From contig CBDCPE010000004.1 in assembly GCA_965220055.1 (NCBI GenBank), forward strand, positions 2,542,001 through 2,606,000: a stretch of 64,000 bases of DNA, in the 5' to 3' direction. The translations under genes were made by a program, and so were the position numbers. The stretch is from Bin87 sp965220055 (GTDB lineage: Bacteria > Chloroflexota > Dehalococcoidia > Lucifugimonadales > UBA3495). Shown in pieces: positions 53,821 through 61,852 of this stretch. The first letter of the stretch is position 1, and the number at the start of each line of letters is the position of its first letter. Below the pieces are notes generated by a model, which was not told where the DNA came from, made no database searches, and saw nothing but the letters and a program-made list of their open reading frames with translations.

Positions 53821-55467
53821 GTGCAAACAATTGATGCAATCGCCGAAATTCTCAAGCGGGAGGGCGTCAAGTACCTGTCCTGCTTTCCAACCACGCCGAT
53901 AATCGAAGCGTGTGCAGCCGCCGGCATCCGCCCTGTCATCTGTAGGCAGGAGCGCGTCGGCGTCGGCATCGCCGACGGCTACAGCCGCGTCACCAACGGT
54001 CGGCCCCCCGGCGTTTTCGCCATGCAGTATGGTCCCGGAGCCGAGAACGCCTACTCGGGTGTCGCCACGTCCTTCTCCGATTCGGTGCCGATCCTCCTGC
54101 TCCCGTTGGGCCACCCGCGCGAGCGGCAGGGTGTGTTCCCCATGTTCGACTCCATCGAGAGCTTCGCCAGCGTCACCAAGCACCTGGAAAGGCTAAACCT
54201 TTCCGGCAGCACCAGCCAGGTGATGCGCCGCGCGGTCAACGCCCTGTACACCGGGCGCCCCGGGCCATCCATGGTAGAGATTCCCGCCGACGTGGCCCTC
54301 GAGGAAGTATCCGAGGAAGCTTTCTACTGGGGCGGCAACGTCCGCCGTACTGCTTCCCAAGCCGACCCTAACGATGTCGAGGCCGCTGCCCGCGCCCTGT
54401 GCTCCGCCACCTATCCGGTGATCCACGCCGGTCAGGGCGTTATGTACGCCGAGGCCACCGACGATCTGATCGAGTTGGCCGAACTCCTGTCCGTTCCCGT
54501 GATGACCACCCTCCTTGGAAAGAGTGGCTTCCCCGAGCAGCACCCCCTCGCCTTGGGCAGCGGCTCCGGCGTGATGTCAGGCACCGTGTACCATTTCGTC
54601 CGTCGCGCCGATGTCATCTTCGGAGTCGGTTCTAGTTTCACCAAGCACGGTATGTCGATGAACCTGCCGGCCGGCCGCACACTGATCCACAACACCAACG
54701 ACCCCCGCGACCTGAACAAGGACTATGACGTCCAGTTCCCGTTGATCGGCGATGCCAAGCTGGCCCTCCGCCAAATGATCGAGGCCTGCCGCGAAATCGT
54801 CGGCGACACCCGCCGCAACAACGTCGAGTTAACCGGCGAGATCGCCTCCGTGCGCGATGCCTGGCTCGCCGAGTGGGAGCACAAGACCACCGACGCCGGC
54901 CCACTGGTCAATCCCTACCGTGTCATCACCGATTTCCAGAAAACCATTCCGGCGAGCGAAGCCATCATCACCCACGACTCCGGCAGCCCCCGTGACCAGA
55001 TCACTCCGTTCTATCGCTCAGGCGGCCCTCGCACCTATCTCGGCTGGGGAAAATCCCACGGATTGGGAACCGGCTTGGGCTTGGTGATCGGCGCCAAGCT
55101 GGCCGACTCGGACAAGATGTGTGTCAACTTCATGGGTGACGCCGCTTTCGGCATGGTCGGCCTAGACTTCGAAACCGCCGTCCGCAGCAACGCCCCGATC
55201 ACCACGGTCGTGCTAAACAACTCCACCATGGCCGTGGAAACCAACGCCATGCAGCGGTCCCACGAGCTGTACAACACCCGCGACCTCGGCGGGAATTATG
55301 CCGACATGGGCCGCGCCATGGGCGGTTACGCCGAGCGCGTCACCGACCCCAACGAGATCATCCCGGCATTCCAACGCGCTCGTCAGCAGAACGAGAACGG
55401 CGTTGCCGTTCTCCTCGAGTTCATCACCAACGAAGAGACCAACTACTCTCACCGGCGAGCTTTCTGA
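53821..55467 (+). CDS. Thiamine-diphosphate-dependent enzyme (acetolactate synthase-like)
   Basis: A 548-residue ThDP enzyme with the usual three domains. The N-terminal Pyr domain has QERVGVGIADGYSRVTNGRP (catalytic Glu replaced by the local RQER context). The C-terminal PP domain has GDAAFGMVGLDFETAV with LNN about 28 residues from the GD, the ThDP/Mg motif. It starts at a GTG (53821) after GAGG; the frame runs upstream for 445 more codons antisense to the CoA-transferase gene, which is spurious. The exact reaction (decarboxylase, carboligase or lyase) is not clear. Divergent from the CoA-transferases. Confidence 0.88.
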   Translation: MQTIDAIAEILKREGVKYLSCFPTTPIIEACAAAGIRPVICRQERVGVGIADGYSRVTNGRPPGVFAMQYGPGAENAYSGVATSFSDSVPILLLPLGHPRERQGVFPMFDSIESFASVTKHLERLNLSGSTSQVMRRAVNALYTGRPGPSMVEIPADVALEEVSEEAFYWGGNVRRTASQADPNDVEAAARALCSATYPVIHAGQGVMYAEATDDLIELAELLSVPVMTTLLGKSGFPEQHPLALGSGSGVMSGTVYHFVRRADVIFGVGSSFTKHGMSMNLPAGRTLIHNTNDPRDLNKDYDVQFPLIGDAKLALRQMIEACREIVGDTRRNNVELTGEIASVRDAWLAEWEHKTTDAGPLVNPYRVITDFQKTIPASEAIITHDSGSPRDQITPFYRSGGPRTYLGWGKSHGLGTGLGLVIGAKLADSDKMCVNFMGDAAFGMVGLDFETAVRSNAPITTVVLNNSTMAVETNAMQRSHELYNTRDLGGNYADMGRAMGGYAERVTDPNEIIPAFQRARQQNENGVAVLLEFITNEETNYSHRRAF

Positions 55468-55534
55468 TCCTCGTAACGCCGGCCAGGGGGCGGCCTTCGC
55501 ATGTCGCCCCTCGCGCTACCCGTACTCCTCGCCC

Positions 55535-56185
55535 ATGCAGAGAACTGACCGGAACCTCACGCCAGCGGTAACGGAACACCTCGCGAGTGCCGAAGCGCAC
55601 CTCGCCGGCGGCAACATGCTCGCAGCCCTAGCCGATCTCGACCTGGCCTTACTGATCGCCCCCGCTGATCCCGTCGTCCGCTTTCTTCGCGGTCAGGTCC
55701 TGTCAATGCTGGGAAGGGCTGAGGCGGCTTTGGTTGAGCTGGGTGCCGCCATCGAACTGGACCCTGACATGGCGGACGCCTGGCTGACACGAGGCGCAAT
55801 CCACTTGGAGCGGTCCGACTGGGAAATCGCAGTATCCGATTGCTCCCGCGCGTTGGAAATCGACAGCTCTACGGACCGCGCGTGGCGTATCCGCGGCACG
55901 GCCCGCTACAAGCTGGGTTCATTCAGCGAGGCCACCGCGGATTTGAGCCAGTCCCTGACCCGAGAACCTGATGACCCGTTGGCTCACTATTGGCGCGGCC
56001 TGGCTCTGCGCGACGCTGGCGACAACCACGCTGCCATCGCGGAGTTCAACGCTGCCGTCGCTCTGAATGATCGTTACACCGAAGCCTACGTCGCCCGCGG
56101 TAAGGCCCACGCCAACCTGGGCGATATGAACTCGGCCCGTTCCGATTGGGCCATCGCAGCCCAGATGCTGCACCAATCCCACTGA
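55535..56185 (+). CDS. TPR-repeat protein
   Basis: A 216-residue protein made almost wholly of tetratricopeptide repeats. About five repeats can be followed, for example VLSMLGRAEAALVELGAAIE, ERSDWEIAVSDCSRALEIDS and YKLGSFSEATADLSQSLTRE. Such repeats mediate protein-protein contacts; the partner is unknown. The start is the ATG at 55535; the upstream extension overlaps the ThDP gene. There is no signal peptide. It lies 67 bases after the ThDP gene on the same strand. Confidence 0.83.
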   Translation: MQRTDRNLTPAVTEHLASAEAHLAGGNMLAALADLDLALLIAPADPVVRFLRGQVLSMLGRAEAALVELGAAIELDPDMADAWLTRGAIHLERSDWEIAVSDCSRALEIDSSTDRAWRIRGTARYKLGSFSEATADLSQSLTREPDDPLAHYWRGLALRDAGDNHAAIAEFNAAVALNDRYTEAYVARGKAHANLGDMNSARSDWAIAAQMLHQSH

Positions 56186-56204
56186 ACTCTCCGGAGGTGC
56201 CACC

Positions 56205-56570
56205 GTGGCCGATCTGCATTCCAAGTACCTGTTCATCGCCAGTATGGACATCGACCCTGAGCACGAAGCCCTGTTCAACGACGTGTACAACACCGAGCAC
56301 TGCCCTCTGCTCAACCAGACACCGGGCGTGCTCGGCGTAACCCGCTACGAGACCCAGCGTCTGCTCATGGCCATGGGCGGGCAGGTGCAGGAGATCGAAA
56401 TTCCGGGCACTCCCAAGCACCACGCCGTCTATCAGTTGGACAGCCCGGACGTGCTCACCAGCCCGGAGTGGGCCGAAGCCGTGGACGCCGGCCGCTGGCC
56501 CGAACACGTGCGCCCCTACACCAGGAACCGCCGCCACGTCCTGATGAAGCTCACCTACCCGGAATCCTAG
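56205..56570 (+). CDS. Small ferredoxin-fold (EthD/DUF4286-like) protein
   Basis: A 121-residue protein from a GTG start (56205) with GGAGGTG upstream. The sequence YLFIASMDIDPEHEALFNDV, then YNTEHCPLLNQTPGVLGVTR and later HAVYQLDSPDVLTSPEWAEA resembles dimeric alpha-beta barrel proteins of the EthD/DUF4286 type. Some are oxygenases or isomerases; this one is not assigned. It is co-transcribed with the TPR gene (gap 19 bases). The TAG stop lies within a 14-base direct repeat. Confidence 0.7.
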   Translation: MADLHSKYLFIASMDIDPEHEALFNDVYNTEHCPLLNQTPGVLGVTRYETQRLLMAMGGQVQEIEIPGTPKHHAVYQLDSPDVLTSPEWAEAVDAGRWPEHVRPYTRNRRHVLMKLTYPES

Positions 56571-56728
56571 CCAAGGTCATTCGATTTTTTTGAATGTCCT
56601 TGCGCGCGAAGCGTGGCAATCTCGTTGCTGTTGCAAGGGGCTGTTGCCGAAAGCGGTTGCAACGCTCCGTGACTGCCGCGTCGTGCCATTCCTGACAACA
56701 ACAATCGCATGACGCCGGAATCCTAGCC
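56559..56728. repeat. 14-base direct repeat flanking a short inserted segment
   Basis: CCGGAATCCTAGCC occurs at 56559-56572 and again at 56715-56728. The first copy covers the stop codon of the preceding gene. Between them lie about 142 bases including the dispersed repeat copy 3 and a small hairpin (AAGGTCATTC with GAATGTCCTT around a T-run). The arrangement looks like a small insertion with a long target duplication, or a slip duplication. Confidence 0.6.
56599..56625 (+). repeat. Dispersed repeat, copy 3
   Basis: CTTGCGCGCGAAGCGTGGCA followed by ATCTCGT; core shared with 10828 and 35343. It lies inside the segment bounded by the 14-base direct repeats. Confidence 0.7.
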
Positions 56729-56749
56729 GCCGCAGTTCCAAAAATTGAA

Positions 56750-56772
56750 GGGGAGGGCGCCAGGCCCTCCCC
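56750..56772 (-). terminator. Terminator of the peptide ABC operon
   Basis: Nine-base arms GGGGAGGGC/GCCCTCCCC with a five-base loop. On the minus strand the hairpin is followed by TTCAATTTTTGG, a T-rich tail. It lies 37 bases after the stop of the last permease gene. Confidence 0.83.
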
Positions 56773-56808
56773 TGATTGTTCGCGTCGCCGTCACCCGACT
56801 GTCGCCAG

Positions 56809-57723
56809 TTAGTTCGCTCCCCGCATCCTGGGATCCAGCACGTCCCGCAGCGCGTCTCCCAGCAGGTTGACCGCAAACACCGTTATGGCGATTGCCAGCC
56901 CCGGGAAGACACCCAGCCACGGCGCAACGTCCAGCGAGTTCTGCGCCACGCCGTTCAGCATCCCACCCCACGACGGCACGTCCGGCGGTATCCCCACGCC
57001 CAGGAAGCTCAGTGACGCCTCCACCACGATCGCCCACCCCAATGAGATGCTGGCTAGCACGATGAACGTTGCCGCGCAGTTGGGAGCCATGTGCCTCAGG
57101 ATGATCCGCCAATCCCCGGCGCCGACTGCCCTTGCCGCTAGCACATAGTCCACTTCCTTGATGCTCAGCGCCTGGGACCGGATCGTGCGCGCCGCTCCCG
57201 GTATGAACACCGCACTGAGTGCGATGATCACGTTGGTCACCGACGCTCCCAGGATCGCCATGATCGCCAGCGCCAGTATCAACGCCGGGAACGACATCAT
57301 CGCGTCCATGATCCGCTGGACCACCAGGTCAGTGATCCCACCGAAATACCCGCTGACGATGCCAATGAACGCGCCAATGGTCACGCCGAAAAGCACGCTC
57401 AACAGGCCCACCACCAGCGAAATGCGGGTCCCGTAGACCAGTCTGCTGTACACGTCCCGCCCGATTTGATCTCCGCCCAACCACGTCTCGCCATTGGGCG
57501 GACTGAAGCGGTAGGCGGCGTTGGTCTCTCGGGGATCGTCCGTCGCCACTACCGGCGCCAGGACGGCGATGATTGCCAGCAGGATCACAACCACCGCGCC
57601 GAACGCACCCAGCGGTTTGCGCTGCGCAAAGTTGACGATGTTTTCCCAGACCGTGCGCTTGGGTCGCATCCCCGCGCCGGTCGGTTCCGTCGGGGCGAGA
57701 ACGCCGGTTGCTTGCTGGGCCAT
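56809..57723 (-). CDS. Peptide/nickel-type ABC transporter permease, DppC-like
   Basis: A 304-residue inner-membrane permease of the OppC/DppC group. It has an N-terminal cytoplasmic tail and first helix (AFGAVVVILLAIIAVLAPVV), an external segment WLGGDQIGRDVYSRLVYGTR, and the EAA loop RAVGAGDWRIILRHMAPN that docks the ATPase. About six helices are visible. It is the third gene of the operon after the solute-binding protein and DppB-like permease. No ATP-binding subunits follow; the operon ends at a terminator, so ATPases must be encoded elsewhere. Confidence 0.93.
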   Translation of the reverse strand: MAQQATGVLAPTEPTGAGMRPKRTVWENIVNFAQRKPLGAFGAVVVILLAIIAVLAPVVATDDPRETNAAYRFSPPNGETWLGGDQIGRDVYSRLVYGTRISLVVGLLSVLFGVTIGAFIGIVSGYFGGITDLVVQRIMDAMMSFPALILALAIMAILGASVTNVIIALSAVFIPGAARTIRSQALSIKEVDYVLAARAVGAGDWRIILRHMAPNCAATFIVLASISLGWAIVVEASLSFLGVGIPPDVPSWGGMLNGVAQNSLDVAPWLGVFPGLAIAITVFAVNLLGDALRDVLDPRMRGAN

Positions 57724-57774
57724 ATTTCTCTTCCTTGCGGTGGTTCGCCGTCTAGTTGCCTGGGGCCCGTCTTT

Positions 57775-58734
57775 CTATTCGTAGCGTATGCGCGGATCCA
57801 GCCAGGCGTAGAGCAGGTCCACGACCAGGTTCAGCGCCAGGACCATGAACGCGATGACCATCACGATGCTCTGGATCATGGTGTAGTCCCGGTGCAGGAT
57901 GCTGTCCACCAGCAGGCGGCCCATTCCGGGAACCAGGAAGATCGTTTCGATAACCACTGTCCCCGCAATCAGGCGACCTACTTGCCAACCCGATATGGTC
58001 AGGATCGGCAGGAACGCGTTCTTCAACGCATGCCGAACGATCACCGCCCGCTCACGCAAGCCTTTGGACCGAGCCGTTCGGATGTAGTCCTCGCGGAATA
58101 CCTCCAGCATCGAAGACCTGGTAACCCGTGCGACGAGAGCCATGTTGTAGAACCCCAACGCCACCGCCGGGAAGAACATCTGCTGCAAGTTTGTCCACGG
58201 GTCGTGCCACAGGTTGGCGTACCCCAGCGGGGGCAGCCAGTCAAACCACGCGACCAGGAAATACACCACCAGTATGCCGATCCAGAAGGTGGGCATCGCC
58301 ACCCCGGCGATCGCGATGATCCGGGATGCGTAGTCGGCGACGGTGTCCTGCCTCACCGCCGACAACACGCCTAACGGCATCGCCACCACGAACGCTAATA
58401 ACAGCGCTAACCCCGCCAGCTCCAGCGTGATCGGCACCTTGGCGCCCAAGTCTTCGGATATTGGCGTATCGAAGTACATCGACACCCCGAAATCCCCGCG
58501 CAACATGCCCCAGATCCAGTCCAGATATTGCACAGCCAGCGGACGGTCTGTCCCCAGCTTGGCCTGCAAATCTGCCAACTGTTGCCCCGAGAATTGGCCG
58601 TCTCCCTCGAAGCCCATGAGAAGCAACTCTGCGGGATCCCCGGGCACCAGCCGCATCAGGGCGAACACCATGAGGGTAACCAGAAGGAGCGTCGGTATGA
58701 ACAGCATGAATCGCTTTAAGACGTAGGTGTTCAT
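57775..58734 (-). CDS. Peptide/nickel-type ABC transporter permease, DppB-like
   Basis: A 319-residue permease of the OppB/DppB group: YVLKRFMLFIPTLLLVTLMV at the N-terminus, the LVPGDPAELLL segment, a central membrane core and the EAA loop RSKGLRERAVIVRHALKNAF. It pairs with the DppC-like permease (gap 51 bases) to form the translocation path. It follows the solute-binding protein gene by 90 bases. The C-terminus LLYAWLDPRIRYE is typical. Confidence 0.94.
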   Translation of the reverse strand: MNTYVLKRFMLFIPTLLLVTLMVFALMRLVPGDPAELLLMGFEGDGQFSGQQLADLQAKLGTDRPLAVQYLDWIWGMLRGDFGVSMYFDTPISEDLGAKVPITLELAGLALLLAFVVAMPLGVLSAVRQDTVADYASRIIAIAGVAMPTFWIGILVVYFLVAWFDWLPPLGYANLWHDPWTNLQQMFFPAVALGFYNMALVARVTRSSMLEVFREDYIRTARSKGLRERAVIVRHALKNAFLPILTISGWQVGRLIAGTVVIETIFLVPGMGRLLVDSILHRDYTMIQSIVMVIAFMVLALNLVVDLLYAWLDPRIRYE

Positions 58735-58824
58735 TGCGGCTCCTCAGTTGTTGCTGGCGTTTCGCGGCGGCTTGGTGAAAGGTTATGGGTTAGCCTTTGG
58801 CCGGAACCTCACGACTGGCACGTA

Positions 58825-60606
58825 TCAGCACGCCGGGTCGCACCAGATGCGGTCGTGCTTGAGCTGGGTCCACAAACTGGCCGGCATACGATAGTTCTTG
58901 ATTTGCTTGTTCACGACCTGGTCACGGAAGTTCCAGTAGTACACGAGCAGCGGCCCCGGATCTTCCGTAAGCACCCAATCTTCCATTTCGCGAAGAATTG
59001 CGGCGCGTTTGGTACGGTCCAGTTCCTGACTTTGTGCCGCGAACCAGTCTTTGAACTGTTGCGGCGCTTCCCACCCTGACCACTGGATCCAGAGCCCACC
59101 GGGCATGAAAATCTTGCCTAGAATCGGATCGGGTTCCCCCACCAGGAGCGCGGTCCCCTGAGCCCCGATCTGGTAGTCGTGCTCCTTGTAGCGAGTGAGG
59201 CCCGTGGCGCTGTCAATGGGCTGTACCGTGGCTTCCCAGCCAAGATGGCGGCGTAGCTGGTCAGAAAGCAATTGGGCCAAATCGACGTATTCCACCGCAG
59301 TGCGCGCCATGATGTTGACTTCAAACCCTTCTGGCACGCCCGCTTCAGCCAGCAGCCTCCTTGCTTCCGCCAGGTCTTCCGGATGTTTCCCACCGTCCGG
59401 CCCGCTGCGGAAACCGGGTAGTTCCAGCGCTTCCGCCTCCGTCCGGCCGAACCAGGTGTCCGGCGGCAGCGGAGTACCAACCGGCGCGATCCCTCCCCCG
59501 AATATTTCGCGGAACTCGCTCCGGTCTACCGCCAAGTGGAGTGCCCGCCTGACCCTCACGTCGTTGAACGGCTCGATCGTGGTGTTGATGAGCGTGCCGT
59601 TCAGGCTTGTGTTCGGGATCAGGTAAACGTCAAGGGTTTCCGCGTCCGACTTTTGCAACTCCAGAACCTCGGTGTTGCTCAGATTGGTCGCCGGCCACGT
59701 CGCCATCATAACTTGGCCAGTGCGGTAGGAACCGACGGCTGTGCCCTTATCGGCGATGTAGTAATGGATGCTGCCGTCGATGTAGGGAAGGCCGTCTTTC
59801 CAATAATTTTCGTTACGCTCCAGTTCCATGGAGACGTCTTTGGCCAGTTCCGTTGGCTTGAATGGCCCTGACCCCATGCCGTTTTCCCATTTCGAGGTGT
59901 CAACGTCGGATTCGCCCCACGCCTTGGACATCATTTTGAAGGCGTCGGTGGCAATCATCGAGACGAAATCAGGAGCCGGATTGTTGGTCTTGATCTCGAC
60001 CGTGTGGGTATCAATCACCCTGCCGTTTCCCCGCGAATAGTACGGGGCGATGATCAGCGTCTGCGGACGGTTAGCTTCCGTGTTGACCAGGCTGTCCATG
60101 CTGTACACGACATCCTCGGCGGTAACCGGAGTGCCGTCATGCCACATGGCGTTCTCGTAGAGATGGAATATATAGGTAACCCCGTCTGGCTGCAGTTCCC
60201 AGCTCTCCGCTAAGTCTCCCACGATGTCATACGGGTCGTCCGTTTCCGCGTCGTACTCCAGCAACCCGTTGTAAATGCCTGAAATGTTCTTCACTTGGTT
60301 GGTGAACTCATGGGGATGGAAGATCAGGTTGGGGAAAGCATAATCCTGCATCGGCACTATCCCGCCGTAAATCCCCCGGTCCGAGGTTTGCGGCGCCCCG
60401 CTGGCCTGGGCCGGCATGGCGGTCGGCACCGGGGAGTCTCCTGACGTGCTGGCTGCCGGCTGGGCCGGTGCGGCACTGTCCCCTGCTGGAACGGTGCTCT
60501 CGCTGGGAGCCGTCGACCCGCAGGCCACCAGCACCGTAAGCGCGACGGTCATCGCCATCGCTATGATTACCCGACCGGTGAGACGATTCAAAGCACGGTT
60601 CAACAT
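58825..60606 (-). CDS. ABC transporter solute-binding protein, family 5
   Basis: A 593-residue lipoprotein that captures peptides, nickel chelates or related solutes and delivers them to the DppBC permeases. The signal ends in LVACG with Cys29 as lipid anchor, followed by a Ser/Pro/Ala-rich linker to about residue 75. The family-5 core is evident: YNGLLEYDAETDDPYDIVGD, YIFHLYENAMWHDGTPVTAE and VRRALHLAVDRSEFREIFGG. It is the first gene of the operon. A CRP-like palindrome lies about 120 bases upstream of the ATG. Confidence 0.94.
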   Translation of the reverse strand: MLNRALNRLTGRVIIAMAMTVALTVLVACGSTAPSESTVPAGDSAAPAQPAASTSGDSPVPTAMPAQASGAPQTSDRGIYGGIVPMQDYAFPNLIFHPHEFTNQVKNISGIYNGLLEYDAETDDPYDIVGDLAESWELQPDGVTYIFHLYENAMWHDGTPVTAEDVVYSMDSLVNTEANRPQTLIIAPYYSRGNGRVIDTHTVEIKTNNPAPDFVSMIATDAFKMMSKAWGESDVDTSKWENGMGSGPFKPTELAKDVSMELERNENYWKDGLPYIDGSIHYYIADKGTAVGSYRTGQVMMATWPATNLSNTEVLELQKSDAETLDVYLIPNTSLNGTLINTTIEPFNDVRVRRALHLAVDRSEFREIFGGGIAPVGTPLPPDTWFGRTEAEALELPGFRSGPDGGKHPEDLAEARRLLAEAGVPEGFEVNIMARTAVEYVDLAQLLSDQLRRHLGWEATVQPIDSATGLTRYKEHDYQIGAQGTALLVGEPDPILGKIFMPGGLWIQWSGWEAPQQFKDWFAAQSQELDRTKRAAILREMEDWVLTEDPGPLLVYYWNFRDQVVNKQIKNYRMPASLWTQLKHDRIWCDPAC

Positions 60607-60721
60607 TGAAAACCCCCTGCGGCAGCGAAAGTCGTGTTGTCGATCGGTTGTCGGTCTTCAGTGGGCGCAAGCCTAACAATGCGTTTTAACGGTGTCAACC
60701 CGAAGATATTGTGACGATAAG

Positions 60722-60737
60722 TGTGAATTTATTCACA
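60722..60737. promoter_or_regulatory. CRP/FNR-type palindrome upstream of the peptide ABC operon
   Basis: TGTGAATTTATTCACA is a perfect dyad of the form TGTGA-N6-TCACA, the classical CRP half-site spacing. It lies in a short AT-rich patch 115 bases upstream of the solute-binding gene start, a plausible promoter position. The regulator itself is not in the window. Confidence 0.5.
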
Positions 60738-60805
60738 TGATTGCGTATTTCGTAACGCATGCCACACGCTTATCGTGACTTGCAAATGCACCTCAACGCT
60801 GACAA

Positions 60806-60830
60806 AAGCGCCGGTTTACCACCGGCGCTT
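60806..60830 (-). terminator. Terminator after the acyl-CoA/panE operon
   Basis: Perfect ten-base arms AAGCGCCGGT/ACCGGCGCTT around a five-base loop. On the minus strand the hairpin is followed by TTGTC after a CTT end, a short T-tract. It lies 55 bases after the stop of the frameshifted panE-like gene. Confidence 0.75.
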
Positions 60831-60884
60831 CGAGACAAGCCGCCGCCGCGACGACGTCTTGCCGTCACGGGCGAACGGACGGCA

Positions 60885-61820
60885 TCAACCCCTGCCCAAC
60901 TCCGCCTCAATCCGATTGGCCCGCGGCTTCAGAACGGCGTAAAGCGCGTCGTTCACCGGCGTTGGGACACCGCGTTCTCGACCCATTCGAATTACCGTAC
61001 CCGTCAGCCCTTCCAGCTCGACCGGCCTGCCTTCGGCAAAATCCTTCGCCAAGCGACGCCATGCCCGTCGCCGGGAAATTGTCCAGCGCGTTCATCGACC
61101 ATTCCAGCGAATCCGGCTCCAGGGGCGCTCCCGCCGCTTCTCCCACCGCCAGCGCCTCGGCGATGGCCGATTCGATGGCCGCCCTGGTCTCCGGCACGGT
61201 CCTCAACTCGCCGTAGGCGCAGCCGCTGGCCGCGCAAACCCCCGCCGAGCCCGCGAGATAAGCAAATTTTTCCATAGCATGCCGGTCATGTTTTCCAGCA
61301 GGTCCACCCGCCACCCCGCGTCTCGGAACACTTGGTAAAGCCGCTCCCCTCGTTCCGTGATCCCTGTGGTCCGCTCACCGAAGGACGCCGCTCCTGGACC
61401 TCCTTGCGTCACTACTCCAGGTTCGCTGATCCGCCCTTCCAGATAAGCCGAACCTATCATCACCCGCTCCGGCCCGTATGCTTCGACCAACTGCTCCCCG
61501 TTGTCGATGCCGTTCTGCAGCGTCAACACGATCGTGTCCGGGCCAACCATCGGGCCGATGGCGTGTATCGCGTCGCCGTTGTCGTACATCTTCACCGCGA
61601 ACAGGATCAGCTCCTGCGGGCCCACCGATGCCGGATCGTCGGTGGCGTTTCCGGGAACCGTGAACACCCCGTCGTTCCCGCTTTCCACACGCAACCCGTC
61701 GCGCTGAATCGCCTCCAGGTGCGGCCCCCGGGCGATGAAGGTCACACTGTGGCCCGCCCGCGCCAATAGCCCGCCGAAGTATCCACCCACACCGCCGGCG
61801 CCCATTACCGCTATGTCCAT
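60885..61820 (-). pseudogene. 2-dehydropantoate 2-reductase-like gene with two frameshifts
   Basis: A ketopantoate-reductase-family enzyme (NADPH-dependent, pantothenate-type). The N-terminal Rossmann motif is IAVMGAGGVGGYFGGLLARA. The frame breaks near 61273, where the family sequence MLWEKFAYLAG needs one extra base before AAAAATTT. It breaks again near 61052, where one extra base interrupts MASLAKDFAEGRPVE. Correcting both gives about 311 residues, ending ALYAVLKPRANRIEAELGRG at the stop at 60885-60887, a normal length. The two indels cancel, which can mean decay or two assembly errors. It follows the acyl-CoA ligase gene by 32 bases. Confidence 0.82.
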
Positions 61821-61852
61821 ACCGTCACCTCCCTGGCTATCGCGTTGGTTGA

